Assembly (NCBI RefSeq): GCF_030813245.1
Contig: NZ_JAUSUA010000002.1
Location: 744,001 to 808,000, forward strand
Direction: 5' to 3'
Length of the DNA stretch: 64,000 nt
From: Alkalicoccobacillus murimartini
Lineage (GTDB): Bacteria; Bacillota; Bacilli; Bacillales; Bacillaceae_D
The first letter of the stretch is position 1. Every line of letters begins with the position of its first letter. Shown one piece after another: positions 51,801-62,296 of this stretch. The notes below the pieces were generated by a model. It made no database searches, was not told the origin of the DNA, and saw only the letters and a program-made list of their open reading frames with translations. The translations under genes were made by a program, and so were the position numbers.

Positions 51801-51899
51801 TTTAGCATTTCCTATTTGTAAGACCTAAAAGTCCAATAAGGTTTATAAAAATGGTCATTTTTATTCCGAAAGGCATTTGAATTAGCTTGTGAGAGCTTA

Positions 51900-52152
51900 G
51901 CTTCTTGGTATCTTCTACTTTCCTCTTGATAGAACTTACTTATCTTTTAGTATTGCTCCTAGCCTCTTGATAAAACCGGCTCCATCTTGATTTCACAGCG
52001 ACCTCTCTTGGTGTCACCCTTTCCGTCTTACTAAATCTCCATCTGTCTTGATCCATTTGTGATTGCTCTTGGTCCCGACCTCTATCTCTTGGTCGTTCTC
52101 TATCCATCTTGATTTCAGAAACATTCCTCTTGATATAACGGCGTAGCTTGTG
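51900..52152 (+). repeat. About 20.5-bp periodic degenerate array, CTTGAT family (array C3)
   Basis: Cores at 51904, 51925, (51944 degenerate), 51966, 51986, 52007, 52027 (CTTA), 52047, 52068, 52088, 52108, 52129 and 52147. Almost all steps are 20-22 bp. Same orientation and phase-like spacing as C2. The array ends at the terminator of the bglH gene. Confidence 0.82.
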
Positions 52153-52159
52153 AAATAAC

Positions 52160-52194
52160 AAAAAAACTGTATGACGATCACTCGTCATACAGTC
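52160..52194 (-). terminator. Terminator of the bgl operon
   Basis: On the minus strand ACTGTATGACGA - GTGA - TCGTCATACAGTTTTTTT. Confidence 0.93.
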
Positions 52195-52206
52195 TGATAT
52201 TAGTTC

Positions 52207-53712
<1,506 letters not shown>

Positions 53713-53743
53713 CTACTGCTCTGCAGCCCCCAAAGTTAAATGA

Positions 53744-55660
53744 TCATCTAACTAATGTTAATAATTGTTCGCCTTCAAAAACAGGACCAGAATCGTTAAT
53801 GCTTAACACATCTAAATAATCAGGTGTGTTCGTTACAATAATCATTGTCACCGTTTGAATATTCGCTGCTTTAATTGCTTCACGATCAAATTCAATCAGT
53901 TTTTGACCCACTTCAATTCGATCTTCTGCTTTTACTAATGCATTAAAATGCTGACCTTTTAATGATACGGTATCAATTCCAATATGAATCAGAATCTCTT
54001 CACCATTATCCCCTTTAATACCAATAGCATGCTGGGAATCAGGTAGTACCATAACGGTTCCAGATACAGGTGCGACAATATGGTTTTCACTTGGTTCAAT
54101 GGCAATCCCTTTACCCATAATTTCTTGAGCAAATGTCGGGTCTGATAGATCTTTTAATGGAACCAACTCTCCTTTTAATGGAGATTGGACAACCGTTTGC
54201 GTTTGAGTACCTGTAACTCCAGCTGATTCTTTTTTCTCATCAGTTGCGGCAGGTGCTTCTTCTTTTTGTCCTTCTTCAGGAATATCTTTAAATCCAAACA
54301 CCATCGTCAGGATAAACGGTATAACAAGTGACAATACAAACAAAATTAATGCAATAACCAATGGAGCTGTAGCCCCACTTGGATCTGCGAAAACAGGAAT
54401 AGAAAAGACACCAACTAGACCACCAAGAGCAAAGGCTTTAAAACCATACCATCCAGCAAATGCGCCAAGAATACCACTTGAGATCATTGCATAAATAAAT
54501 GGTTTTTTCAGTTTCATGTTAACCCCATACATAGCAGGCTCGGTAATTCCAATCATTGCAGAAATACCTGAAGATACAGCTAACTGTTTCATCGCTTTAT
54601 TTTTTGATCGAACAGCTACACCAAATGACGCTCCTGCTTGAGCCAAGTTACTGATAAACATCATTGGTTGCAGGAATGTATCCGTTCCATTGTTGTTAAT
54701 GTTTTGAATAGCAATCGGCACAAACGCATAATGCATACCTGTCATAATGATAAGTGGCATAAACCCACCAAGTAATAGACCAGCAACAGGTCCAGCGACG
54801 TCAAATAAGTAAACAAATATTGTCGAAAGTCCTTCACCAAGGTTTGTTCCAAGCGGACCAATTAACCAAAGAGTAATCGGTAGAACAATTAAAAATGTAA
54901 TCATTGGTGAGAACATTAATGAAACAACGGACGGAATGACTTTCTTAACGGCATTGTATACGTATTTAAGAAGAAGCACCGCAAGGATAATTGGAACTAC
55001 ACTTGATGAATAATTCAAAACTGGAATCGATATGAAACTTAAACCAAATATCGAAAAACTTGTTACGTCTGTAATACCATTTGCCGCATCAATAAATGTT
55101 GGATACATCAAAGTACCAGCAATAATTAGCGCTAGGTATTCATTCGTTTTCACCTTACGAGCAGCAGAAACGGCTAAGAAGAACGGTAGGAAGTAGAATA
55201 CGCTGTCCCCAATTGCATTTAAGATTGCGTACGTATCACCCGCGTTATTCATCCAGCCTAGTGTTACAAATAAGGCAAGAAAACCTTTTAGTAAACCTGC
55301 CCCAGCAAGTGCAGGCAAGATCGGTGTAAACACACCAGAGATAAAGTCCATTGTTGCAGAGACAATGCCCTGCTTTTCACCTTTTTTCTCTCCACCACTA
55401 CCGGATCCACCACCTTCAACCATTGGCTCCAGTTCAGCAAAGACATCTGATACTTTATTACCGACAATCACTTGGAATTGATCTCCTGAAAACTGTGCAC
55501 CAAGCACCCCATCAATTCGTTTGATCGATTCCATATCTACTTTTCCTTTATCGTGAAGGTTAAAGCGAAGACGTGTAATACAATGCCATGCTTGGTCTAC
55601 ATTACTTGCACCGCCAACATTCCCTAGAACTTTTTCTGCAATTTCTTTATACTTCGACAT
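53744..55660 (-). CDS. bglP: Beta-glucoside PTS transporter EIIBCA
   Basis: The start is ATG 55660 after AGGGGG; the frame extends 12 codons further into the leader. The product is 638 aa: EIIB with phosphocysteine in HCITRLRF (about residue 28), a polytopic EIIC domain (about 105-460) with GITEPAMYG, then a flexible Ala/Glu-rich linker and EIIA with HIVAPVSGTV and the phosphohistidine in ILIHIGIDTV. It imports and phosphorylates aryl-beta-glucosides. Expression is controlled by the RAT/terminator just upstream. Confidence 0.94.
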   Translation of the reverse strand: MSKYKEIAEKVLGNVGGASNVDQAWHCITRLRFNLHDKGKVDMESIKRIDGVLGAQFSGDQFQVIVGNKVSDVFAELEPMVEGGGSGSGGEKKGEKQGIVSATMDFISGVFTPILPALAGAGLLKGFLALFVTLGWMNNAGDTYAILNAIGDSVFYFLPFFLAVSAARKVKTNEYLALIIAGTLMYPTFIDAANGITDVTSFSIFGLSFISIPVLNYSSSVVPIILAVLLLKYVYNAVKKVIPSVVSLMFSPMITFLIVLPITLWLIGPLGTNLGEGLSTIFVYLFDVAGPVAGLLLGGFMPLIIMTGMHYAFVPIAIQNINNNGTDTFLQPMMFISNLAQAGASFGVAVRSKNKAMKQLAVSSGISAMIGITEPAMYGVNMKLKKPFIYAMISSGILGAFAGWYGFKAFALGGLVGVFSIPVFADPSGATAPLVIALILFVLSLVIPFILTMVFGFKDIPEEGQKEEAPAATDEKKESAGVTGTQTQTVVQSPLKGELVPLKDLSDPTFAQEIMGKGIAIEPSENHIVAPVSGTVMVLPDSQHAIGIKGDNGEEILIHIGIDTVSLKGQHFNALVKAEDRIEVGQKLIEFDREAIKAANIQTVTMIIVTNTPDYLDVLSINDSGPVFEGEQLLTLVR

Positions 55661-55683
55661 GGTAAATCCCCCTTTTTTTCCAT

Positions 55684-55728
55684 AAAAAATACCCAAACAG
55701 ACGGCCAGTGGCTCGTTCCATTTGGGTA
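55684..55728 (-). terminator. LicT-controlled terminator before bglP
   Basis: On the minus strand TACCCAAA ... TTTGGGTA followed by TTTTTT. Its 5' arm overlaps the 3' end of the RAT, so the two structures exclude each other. Confidence 0.9.
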
Positions 55729-55754
55729 ATGCCTGATAATATCAGTAACAATCC
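55725..55754 (-). promoter_or_regulatory. RAT antiterminator site (bglP)
   Basis: On the minus strand the element starts GGATTGTTACTG and ends ATCAGGCATTACC, the ribonucleic antiterminator bound by the CAT domain of LicT/SacY-type proteins. Confidence 0.92.
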
Positions 55755-55762
55755 GCCGTGAT

Positions 55763-56617
55763 CTATTTAGTTATTTGCCTATTTGTCACACGCCATACAT
55801 GAAGAGTTAAATAAAGTCGTTCATTAGAAGTTAAGCTCCAGCCATACTTCTTCTCAAGCAGGCTTGAAATTTTCTCCACCGCCTGATAGGCCTTTGCGTA
55901 CTTAGTCTTCACTAGCTCAAGAAGAGTAATATCTACTTCTTCCTGCTCCGTTTGGTCTTGCTTGAATTGCCGGATAAAGAAATAGCGAAGGTGCGTAATA
56001 AATCTCGTGTAATTTAATGAATCTTCATCAAGCTCAATTTGAAAATGATATTGAACAATTTCTATGATGCGATTAATAACCTCTGTCATCTTTAGTGTTT
56101 CTTCAATCTTTGTCTTTTTTGCCTGTTGTCCATTTACAAAGTGATACGTAATAAAGGTCTCTTCACTTTTTGGAAGCAACACATCAAGACGATCAAACAC
56201 CTGACGAATGGCACTTTTGGCTGATTCATATTCCTTTGGGTATAGGTTCTTAACTTCCCAACGGTTTGTATCTGCATAATCTACCCGTTCATTTGCTCGT
56301 TTTACGGCAAAGTTCAGGTGATCGGCAAGAGTTAGATAGATATTATTATTAAATGTAACGCCCAGCTGTGCTTCTGCATTTTTGATAATTTCAACTGAAA
56401 CATCAAGGACCTCAGAATCAATTTCATCCAATACCTGCAGCAACGGCTTTCGAGTTGACGATTGCTCAGCAACAAACTTGCGACGGATACTCTCCTCAGG
56501 AATGGAGTCTCCCTTATTCTTTTGGTATCCAACACCAGTGCCCATTACAATCCATTCTACTCCAGATGAATCTTTAACCAGTGCCACATTATTATTGAAT
56601 GCTTTAGTGAATTTCAT
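55763..56617 (-). CDS. licT: Transcriptional antiterminator LicT/BglG family
   Basis: The start is ATG 56617, seven bases after GGAGG; the frame extends 13 codons upstream. The product is 284 aa: CAT RNA-binding domain (residues 1-55: KAFNNNVALVKDSSGVEWIVMGTGVGYQ), then PRD1 and PRD2 with phosphorylatable histidines (LADHLNFAVKR; TYHFVNG; FITHLRYFF; LTLHVWRV). It binds the RAT sites in its own leader and before bglP when beta-glucosides are present and is controlled by PTS phosphorylation. Confidence 0.95.
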   Translation of the reverse strand: MKFTKAFNNNVALVKDSSGVEWIVMGTGVGYQKNKGDSIPEESIRRKFVAEQSSTRKPLLQVLDEIDSEVLDVSVEIIKNAEAQLGVTFNNNIYLTLADHLNFAVKRANERVDYADTNRWEVKNLYPKEYESAKSAIRQVFDRLDVLLPKSEETFITYHFVNGQQAKKTKIEETLKMTEVINRIIEIVQYHFQIELDEDSLNYTRFITHLRYFFIRQFKQDQTEQEEVDITLLELVKTKYAKAYQAVEKISSLLEKKYGWSLTSNERLYLTLHVWRVTNRQITK

Positions 56618-56656
56618 GGAATGTCCTCCATATCTCATAACACAACAAAATCCCAT

Positions 56657-56692
56657 CTTAAAAACACATTTAAAAAAAGTGTGTTCTTAACA
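56657..56692 (-). terminator. Terminator in the licT leader
   Basis: On the minus strand TTAAGAACACACTTT - TTTT - AAATGTGTTTTTAA; AT-rich stem with a bulge and G-U pairs. It lies just downstream of the second RAT. Confidence 0.6.
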
Positions 56693-56694
56693 TA

Positions 56695-56724
56695 GGTAAT
56701 GCCTGATCGAATCAGTAACAATCC
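56695..56724 (-). promoter_or_regulatory. RAT antiterminator site (licT, autoregulatory)
   Basis: On the minus strand GGATTGTTACTG ... ATCAGGCATTACC, differing from the bglP RAT only in the loop (ATTCG against ATATT). Confidence 0.9.
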
Positions 56725-56744
56725 TAATATATTGTTGTACCCAT

Positions 56745-56773
56745 ACTATACATCCCGATGTAAACGATGTCAA
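56745..56773 (-). promoter_or_regulatory. licT promoter, possibly with an overlapping cre
   Basis: On the minus strand TTGACA (56773-56768), 17 bp, TATAGT (56750-56745). TGACATCGTTTACA within it resembles a cre site with two mismatches, consistent with carbon catabolite repression. Confidence 0.7.
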
Positions 56774-56800
56774 TCTCTTTCAATAAGAATTATATTTAAT

Positions 56801-56834
56801 AAAAAGAGCTGAAAGGATAAAATCCCTTCAGCTA
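56801..56834 (-). terminator. Terminator of the second EIIBC gene
   Basis: On the minus strand AGCTGAAGGGAT ... ATCCTTTCAGCTCTTTTT. Confidence 0.9.
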
Positions 56835-56840
56835 CACATG

Positions 56841-58205
56841 TTACTGCTTCTCATTCACTTCTCTACTTTTTAATGAGAAGAACGTTATGGCAAAGCCAAT
56901 TGATAATGTGAGTATGACTCCAATAATGGCATACCAGAAATATGGACCGACATACGCTACAAGACTAACGATACTCGATAAGATATACCCATAGATTCGA
57001 ACACCTAATAGTGCAAAGAACGTAGCACCAATCATGCTTGCAACCGTACATGCTATAAAGGCCTTCCTATGTTTAATTAAGACTCCAAACAATGCTGGCT
57101 CTGTGATTCCAAGTAATGCAGATATGGCAGCAGATAAAATGACCGATTTTTCTTTTTTGTTTTTCACTTTAAAGAATACCGCGAATGTTGCCCCCGCTAT
57201 CGCCATATTTGTCATTAAGAACATTGGCATCATCATATCAAAACCATTGTCGGCGAAATTTTGTAAGGCAATCGGTGTCATGGCATGATGCATTCCAAAT
57301 ACGATAGCAATTGGGCGTATTCCACCTACTACAGTTCCCGCGAGAATAGCAGATAAACTAAAGAGCATCTCAATAAATGATGCAAGCAAGCCCCCCATAT
57401 ATGCGCCAAGTGGACCCGTTACAATTAATGCAAGTGGGATCGCGATAAACAACGTTACCGTTGGTGTAAAAACCGTTCGAAGCACATTTGGCATAAATTT
57501 ATCCACGTACTTTTGGATATAACTTAACGCCCATATTGATAAAATAATCGGGATAACGGTGGCACTATAATTAATAACTGGTACCGGTAGCCCTATAAAA
57601 GTAAACTGGCTAATCTCACCTAATTTTGCTGCATCAAGTAGGGATGGATACATAAATCCACCAGCAACCGCAAGTGCGAGATATTGATTGGTTTTAAAGA
57701 TATTCGCAGCAGATGCCGCTAAGAAAAACGGTAGAAAATAAAAGACTGCGCTTGCAACTAAATCAAGAATGATCACTGCATCACTCTCAGCGTTTAATAC
57801 CTCAAGAGCAATTAATCCTGCCAATATCCCTTTAATCATCCCAGCTCCAGCTATCGCTGGAACAATTGGCCCAAATACACCTGAGACAACATCAAGCAAC
57901 GCACCAAAAAATCCTTTTTTCTTCGTTGATGCCGATTGGCTTTGTTCTGAATTCTCTTCTATATTAAGCTCATTCGTTAAAGCTTCATGGACTTTTTGAA
58001 CATGTGTACCGATGACAATTTGATATTGATCATTCGTCAGCTGGTCTCCCATTACTCCTTCAAGTGCTTTTATCTCTTCTCTATTTATTTTCGAGAAATC
58101 ATAAAGATCAAATCGAAGTCTTGTCATACAATGCCATACTTTTTTAATATTATCTTCTCCGCCTACATATTTAATAATATGTTTGACGTTCTCTTTTTCA
58201 TTCAT
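56841..58205 (-). CDS. PTS EIIBC of the glucoside family, without EIIA
   Basis: The start is ATG 58205, eight bases after GGAAGG. The product is 454 aa: EIIB with phosphocysteine in HCMTRLRFDLYD, then a ten-helix EIIC domain (GVFGPIVPAIAGAGMIKG, GITEPALFGVLI). The chain ends after EIIC; the EIIA present in BglP is missing, so BglP or another EIIA must supply phosphate. It is monocistronic. The sugar is unknown; the divergent mannonate-dehydratase-like gene and GntR regulator suggest a separate carbohydrate acid or glycoside route. Confidence 0.92.
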   Translation of the reverse strand: MNEKENVKHIIKYVGGEDNIKKVWHCMTRLRFDLYDFSKINREEIKALEGVMGDQLTNDQYQIVIGTHVQKVHEALTNELNIEENSEQSQSASTKKKGFFGALLDVVSGVFGPIVPAIAGAGMIKGILAGLIALEVLNAESDAVIILDLVASAVFYFLPFFLAASAANIFKTNQYLALAVAGGFMYPSLLDAAKLGEISQFTFIGLPVPVINYSATVIPIILSIWALSYIQKYVDKFMPNVLRTVFTPTVTLFIAIPLALIVTGPLGAYMGGLLASFIEMLFSLSAILAGTVVGGIRPIAIVFGMHHAMTPIALQNFADNGFDMMMPMFLMTNMAIAGATFAVFFKVKNKKEKSVILSAAISALLGITEPALFGVLIKHRKAFIACTVASMIGATFFALLGVRIYGYILSSIVSLVAYVGPYFWYAIIGVILTLSIGFAITFFSLKSREVNEKQ

Positions 58206-58276
58206 ACTGCCAGCCTTCCTTCTACTCAATTAGATGATCATCTTTACACGGTAATCGTAGCATAAGCCTCTAATTT

Positions 58277-58290
58277 TGAAAACGGTTTAA
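58277..58290. promoter_or_regulatory. Possible cre site
   Basis: TGAAAACGGTTTAA matches the cre consensus TGNAARCGNWWWCA except at the penultimate base. It is 72 bp upstream of the EIIBC start and 225 bp upstream of the divergent enolase-family gene. Confidence 0.45.
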
Positions 58291-58514
58291 AAAATACCAA
58301 TAATATTAACAAACGTTGATATATAAAGGTTTACAACGATTATTTCACAGATTGGTATGGTAAATATCGAAATTACGCACATAAAATCTAACCAAATTGA
58401 CTGGGTAAAAACGGTATGCTTTAATCAAATTAATTAAGAATATCATTTAGTATTTCAATATAGTATAAACTCATTCGAGCGTTTCCATCATTCGAATGTA
58501 AAGGAGTATGTATA

Positions 58515-59714
58515 ATGAAGCCTAATCTGATTACAAATGTAGAAGCGTTTGTAACAAATCCACAGCGACATAATTTAGTTGTTGTTAAAGTTGAAACAAG
58601 TGAAGGTGTAACTGGTTACGGATGTGCAACCTTTCAACAAAGACCCCTACCTGTTCAGATGGTCGTTGAAGAGTACCTAAAACCTCTTTTACTAAATCGA
58701 AACGCACATGATATTGAAGACCTATGGCAAATGATGATGGTAAATTCCTATTGGAGAAACGGCCCTATCTTAAATAATGCCATTGCAGGAGTAGATATGG
58801 CCCTTTGGGATATTAAAGCAAAGCTAGCCAACATGCCTCTATATCAATTATTTGGAGGGAAATCTAAAAGCGCGATCGCGACGTATAGTCATGCGGATGG
58901 ATTAACTCTAGATGAACTGTTTGCAAATGTGGACAAGCTTATTCAACGTGGTTTTAAACACATACGATGTCAGCTTGGACTGTATGGCGGTAAAAACCAT
59001 GACATGCATCTGCCCCACACATTAATGGAGGGCGAATACTACGATCCAGACATCTATGTTAAAGATGTAGTACGCATGTTCAAAGCATTGCGAGAAAATT
59101 ATGGATATGACATTCATTTTCTACATGATGTACATGAGCGTCTATCACCTAACCAAGCCATTCAGCTCGCCAAAGATTTAGAGCCCTATAAGCTATTTTT
59201 CTTGGAAGACATCCTTCCACCTAACCAAAATGAATGGTTAACACAGTTAAGAAGCCAGTGTACAACTCCTATTGCCACAGGAGAGTTGTTTAACAATCCA
59301 ATGGAGTGGAAGGAACTCATTGTAAACAGAAAAATTGATTATATTCGCTGTCACGTCTCACAAATTGGCGGGATCACACCAGCTCTGAAGTTAGCAGCCC
59401 TATGTGATGCATTTGGTGTACAAATTGCATGGCATGGCCCGTCTGATATGACGCCAATTGGGGTAGCTGTGAATACTCACCTGAATATTCACCTTCATAA
59501 TGCAGCCATTCAAGAGGTGCAAGAACCGGGAGAGACCATCAAAAAGATGTTCCCACACTCTGTGGAAGTAGAAAGTGGATATATTTATCCGATTGAACGA
59601 ATTGGTATTGGCGTTGATTTTGACGAAGAGTTGGCAACAGAATATCCTGTTGTCTATCGAAAACACGAATGGACACAATCAAGAGTGCCAAACGGAACAA
59701 TTCATACACCATAA
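58515..59714 (+). CDS. Enolase-superfamily dehydratase, mannonate dehydratase/RspA-like
   Basis: A 399-aa protein of the ManD group in the mandelate racemase family. Metal ligands are expected in [18 protein letters not shown] and [30 protein letters not shown] and [19 protein letters not shown] are the remaining barrel motifs. Members dehydrate D-mannonate or D-gluconate with high or very low efficiency, and some have no known substrate. LEDILPP replaces the usual LEDPTPAEN of well-studied ManD, so specificity may differ. A GntR gene follows after a terminator. Confidence 0.85.
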   Translation: MKPNLITNVEAFVTNPQRHNLVVVKVETSEGVTGYGCATFQQRPLPVQMVVEEYLKPLLLNRNAHDIEDLWQMMMVNSYWRNGPILNNAIAGVDMALWDIKAKLANMPLYQLFGGKSKSAIATYSHADGLTLDELFANVDKLIQRGFKHIRCQLGLYGGKNHDMHLPHTLMEGEYYDPDIYVKDVVRMFKALRENYGYDIHFLHDVHERLSPNQAIQLAKDLEPYKLFFLEDILPPNQNEWLTQLRSQCTTPIATGELFNNPMEWKELIVNRKIDYIRCHVSQIGGITPALKLAALCDAFGVQIAWHGPSDMTPIGVAVNTHLNIHLHNAAIQEVQEPGETIKKMFPHSVEVESGYIYPIERIGIGVDFDEELATEYPVVYRKHEWTQSRVPNGTIHTP

Positions 59715-59715
59715 T

Positions 59716-59775
59716 AAAAAGAGCCTATTCCCAATACAGCAGCATCAGCTGACTTTTGGGAACGGCTCTTTTTTG
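59716..59775 (+). terminator. Terminator after the enolase-family gene
   Basis: AAAAAGAGCC..TTCCCAA ... TTGGGAACGGCTCTTTTTT, 60-bp hairpin with T run. Confidence 0.88.
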
Positions 59776-59820
59776 ATAGAATAAAATAAACGAATTGTAA
59801 CCTGATATAGAGGGGTAACT

Positions 59821-60528
59821 ATGACTAAAACTGAGTTTGTTTCGGATGATCTCCTTAGCAAGATCTATCAAAATAAATATCAACCTGGCGAAAAGCTTCC
59901 GACCGAAAGAGATCTTGCCGAACAGTATCAGGTCTCTCGCTATACGATTCGTCACGCCATTAAAAAGCTTCTTAACATAGGCTGCGTTCGTGTCATCCAA
60001 GGCTCAGGTATTTTTGTGACGGATACAAAATATAAAAGTCCTCTCATTTATAACTCCTTAACTGAGAAGAAATTTAATGAAATCGAGTCGAAAATTATTC
60101 ATCTAAAAAAAGTCGAAGCTAATCCTTCACTTGAAAAAACATTTGATCTAAAAAACCAAGAACTTTGGGAGTATAAGCGAATTCGAATAGTAGATTACCA
60201 AAAGGTACAAATAGAGACATCTCTACTTCCCTATCAATTATTCCCTGATCTCAATGAACAAATCTTAGCTAAGTCTGTTCATAACTACGTACAACAGTGC
60301 GGTTACCAGATCTCTCATTTCATCACAACCTATAGTGCCGTTTCTGTTACTAAAGAAGACGCAGCTCTGCTGAACTGTAAAAAGGGTCTACCTGCGATGA
60401 AAATTATGAATCGAGGCATTTTAAGTGATGGTCGCGTATTCGAATACAGCGAACTCATTAATCTTGATTACACCGTTTCCTATTTCACACCATTTAACAG
60501 TCATAACCACCAGCAAAGGTTGGAGTAA
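59821..60528 (+). CDS. GntR-family regulator, HutC/UTRA type
   Basis: A 235-aa repressor. Residues 1-66 are the GntR winged helix (LSKIYQNKYQPGEKLPTERDLAEQYQVSRYTIRHAIKKL, VIQGSGIFV). Residues about 80-225 are a UTRA effector domain (QELWEYKRIRIVDYQKVQIETSLLPY; NRGILSDGRVFEYSELIN). UTRA domains bind sugars, sugar phosphates or amino acid derivatives. It most likely controls the preceding dehydratase gene, and perhaps the divergent EIIBC. Confidence 0.92.
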   Translation: MTKTEFVSDDLLSKIYQNKYQPGEKLPTERDLAEQYQVSRYTIRHAIKKLLNIGCVRVIQGSGIFVTDTKYKSPLIYNSLTEKKFNEIESKIIHLKKVEANPSLEKTFDLKNQELWEYKRIRIVDYQKVQIETSLLPYQLFPDLNEQILAKSVHNYVQQCGYQISHFITTYSAVSVTKEDAALLNCKKGLPAMKIMNRGILSDGRVFEYSELINLDYTVSYFTPFNSHNHQQRLE

Positions 60529-60585
60529 AAGACACTATGATAAAACCGATCGCACCCTATTTGTTCAGCTATTGAGGTAGATTCA

Positions 60586-60741
60586 CTATTTTTTCTGTTG
60601 GTGTTCTCTTTCTTCTATGTACTCCCTGATGATTACGCCCAGTTTAGATGAATCAATCCCTCTTTGCACGGCTTTTTCTATTACAATAAATAGAAGAAAC
60701 AAAGTAACTATTACCGAAACAATAAAAAAGATGACGTTCAT
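60586..60741 (-). CDS. Single-pass membrane peptide (51 aa)
   Basis: A 51-codon ORF with GGAGGTG six bases before the ATG. One hydrophobic helix (residues 3-22) is followed by a charged cytoplasmic tail (EKAVQRGIDSSKLGVIIREYIEEREHQQ). I recall similar short proteins of Bacillales with the IEKAVxxGIDxS stretch, without known function. It is convergent with the GntR gene. Confidence 0.7.
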   Translation of the reverse strand: MNVIFFIVSVIVTLFLLFIVIEKAVQRGIDSSKLGVIIREYIEEREHQQKK

Positions 60742-60827
60742 TTCAAGCACCTCCATAAGGGTCTAGTGAGTACAGTATAATGATAATCAAGGAAGAAATT
60801 CAATAAAATCACACTCACTTCCTGAAC

Positions 60828-60876
60828 AAAAAACCGAAGCATTATGCTCATTAAACAGCACAATGCTTCGGTTTTT
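60828..60876. terminator. Terminator of the MFS gene
   Basis: AAAAACCGAAGCATTATGCT ... AGCACAATGCTTCGGTTTTT, with A and T runs on both sides; mainly serves the minus-strand gene ending at 60891. Confidence 0.92.
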
Positions 60877-60890
60877 ATGATGTCATCCCA

Positions 60891-62111
60891 CTACCCTTGT
60901 TGCTCTTCCCCACGCCCGCCTCGCGCTAGAAATGTAAAGGATAGAAAAGCTGCCGCACTCATAACAAATATAATTAATCCCATTGGCACGGCGGTTTCTT
61001 CACCAGCAATACCTACTAGTGGTGCAGTTGCTGCTCCGATTCCGAATGGAAGTAAGCCAAGTAAGGCGGAAGCACTTCCTGCCTGCTCTCCTTTGGTTTC
61101 CATTGCCAATGCAAACGAAGTCGTCCCAACCATACCGATCATTGATACAAAGAAGAAGATCGGAATCACAATCGAAATAAGTGGCCCACCAATTAATGTC
61201 ATCATAAATAAAAATCCACTTGCGATGACTGCGATGATGAGACCCACACGTAAAAATACTCTCTCTGGTACAATACCTGCATAACGCCCTACTAAGTGCG
61301 TACCTAAGATAATGCCCAAACCATTTACTCCGAACAGAATGCTAAAAGTCTGTGGGCTTACCTCATAGATATTTTGATAAACAAATGGTGTACCTGATAC
61401 ATAGGCGAAGATTCCACCAGTCATTAATCCTTGAGTCAAAGCAAGACCCATAAAGAGTCGATCTTTTAATAACCCTTTGAACGTTCGTAAGGTTTCACCT
61501 ATCGAGCTTGGTCTGCGTTTCTCTTCCGGAAGCGTTTCTTTCAGCTTAATTGCCACGGCAGTAATGATAAGAATCCCTAAGATACCGAGCACGATAAACA
61601 CCCAGTCCCATGTTGCGCCAGGCACAAGCAAAACAGCCGCTCCAAAAACAGGCGCCATGATAGGGAATAATCCATTGATTAACATAAGCAGTGAAAAGAA
61701 TTTCGTTAATTCACGACCACTAAATAAATCACGGACAACCGCTCGTGAAATGACAATGCCTGCCGCAGCCGTAAACCCTTGTAAAAACCTACCTAGGATA
61801 AAAAAGTAAATATTTGGTGCAAATGCACAGGCAAATGACGCAAGGACATACAACGCAATAAAGAGAAGCAACGGTCGCTTCCGCCCTCGCGAGTCACTTA
61901 GAGGACCAATCACAAGCTGACCAGCTGCTAATCCCAGAAGACAGGCCGTTAAGCTAAGCTGCACTAACGAAGCCGATGTGTTTAGACTTCTTGTAATATC
62001 AGGAAAACTCGGTAAGTACATATCAATAGTGAGTGGTCCAAATGCTGCCAGCATACCTAAAAGAAAAGCTAGGCCCAATCGTTTTTTTCCAGTTACTTGT
62101 TGCTCCAACAT
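60891..62111 (-). CDS. Bcr/CflA-family drug efflux MFS transporter
   Basis: A 406-aa twelve-helix MFS protein. The opening FGPLTIDMYLPSFPDITRSLNTSASLVQLSLTACLLGLAAGQL and GPLSDSRGRKRPLL (motif A) are diagnostic of the Bcr/CflA group, which exports bicyclomycin, chloramphenicol or other small molecules including cysteine in E. coli. It ends in a Gly/Arg/Glu tail (ARGGRGEEQQG). It is monocistronic, with about 185 bp to the divergent isomerase gene. Confidence 0.92.
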   Translation of the reverse strand: MLEQQVTGKKRLGLAFLLGMLAAFGPLTIDMYLPSFPDITRSLNTSASLVQLSLTACLLGLAAGQLVIGPLSDSRGRKRPLLLFIALYVLASFACAFAPNIYFFILGRFLQGFTAAAGIVISRAVVRDLFSGRELTKFFSLLMLINGLFPIMAPVFGAAVLLVPGATWDWVFIVLGILGILIITAVAIKLKETLPEEKRRPSSIGETLRTFKGLLKDRLFMGLALTQGLMTGGIFAYVSGTPFVYQNIYEVSPQTFSILFGVNGLGIILGTHLVGRYAGIVPERVFLRVGLIIAVIASGFLFMMTLIGGPLISIVIPIFFFVSMIGMVGTTSFALAMETKGEQAGSASALLGLLPFGIGAATAPLVGIAGEETAVPMGLIIFVMSAAAFLSFTFLARGGRGEEQQG

Positions 62112-62296
62112 AACCCCTACTCTCCAAAAAATAATCTATCTATTTATATCTGTTGATTATTCATTCTTTGATGATACAATTTAATAAACCCACTTAATAA
62201 AGTCATTTTATTAAGTAGACATTATCTATAAACTAGTATAAACGAGAATGCATACTTAATCATATTTTAAAATTTAATGAGAGGTTGTTGTTCACT

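Noticed and set aside
51585-52152. CRISPR array
   Set aside because: Cores are only 5-8 bases, degenerate, and spaced 20-21 bp; no 24-36-bp conserved repeats and no cas genes.
51940-52188. 82-aa minus-strand open frame rich in Arg, Asp and Gln
   Set aside because: Translation of array C3; the DRxRxRD pattern is a product of the repeated CTTGAT core.
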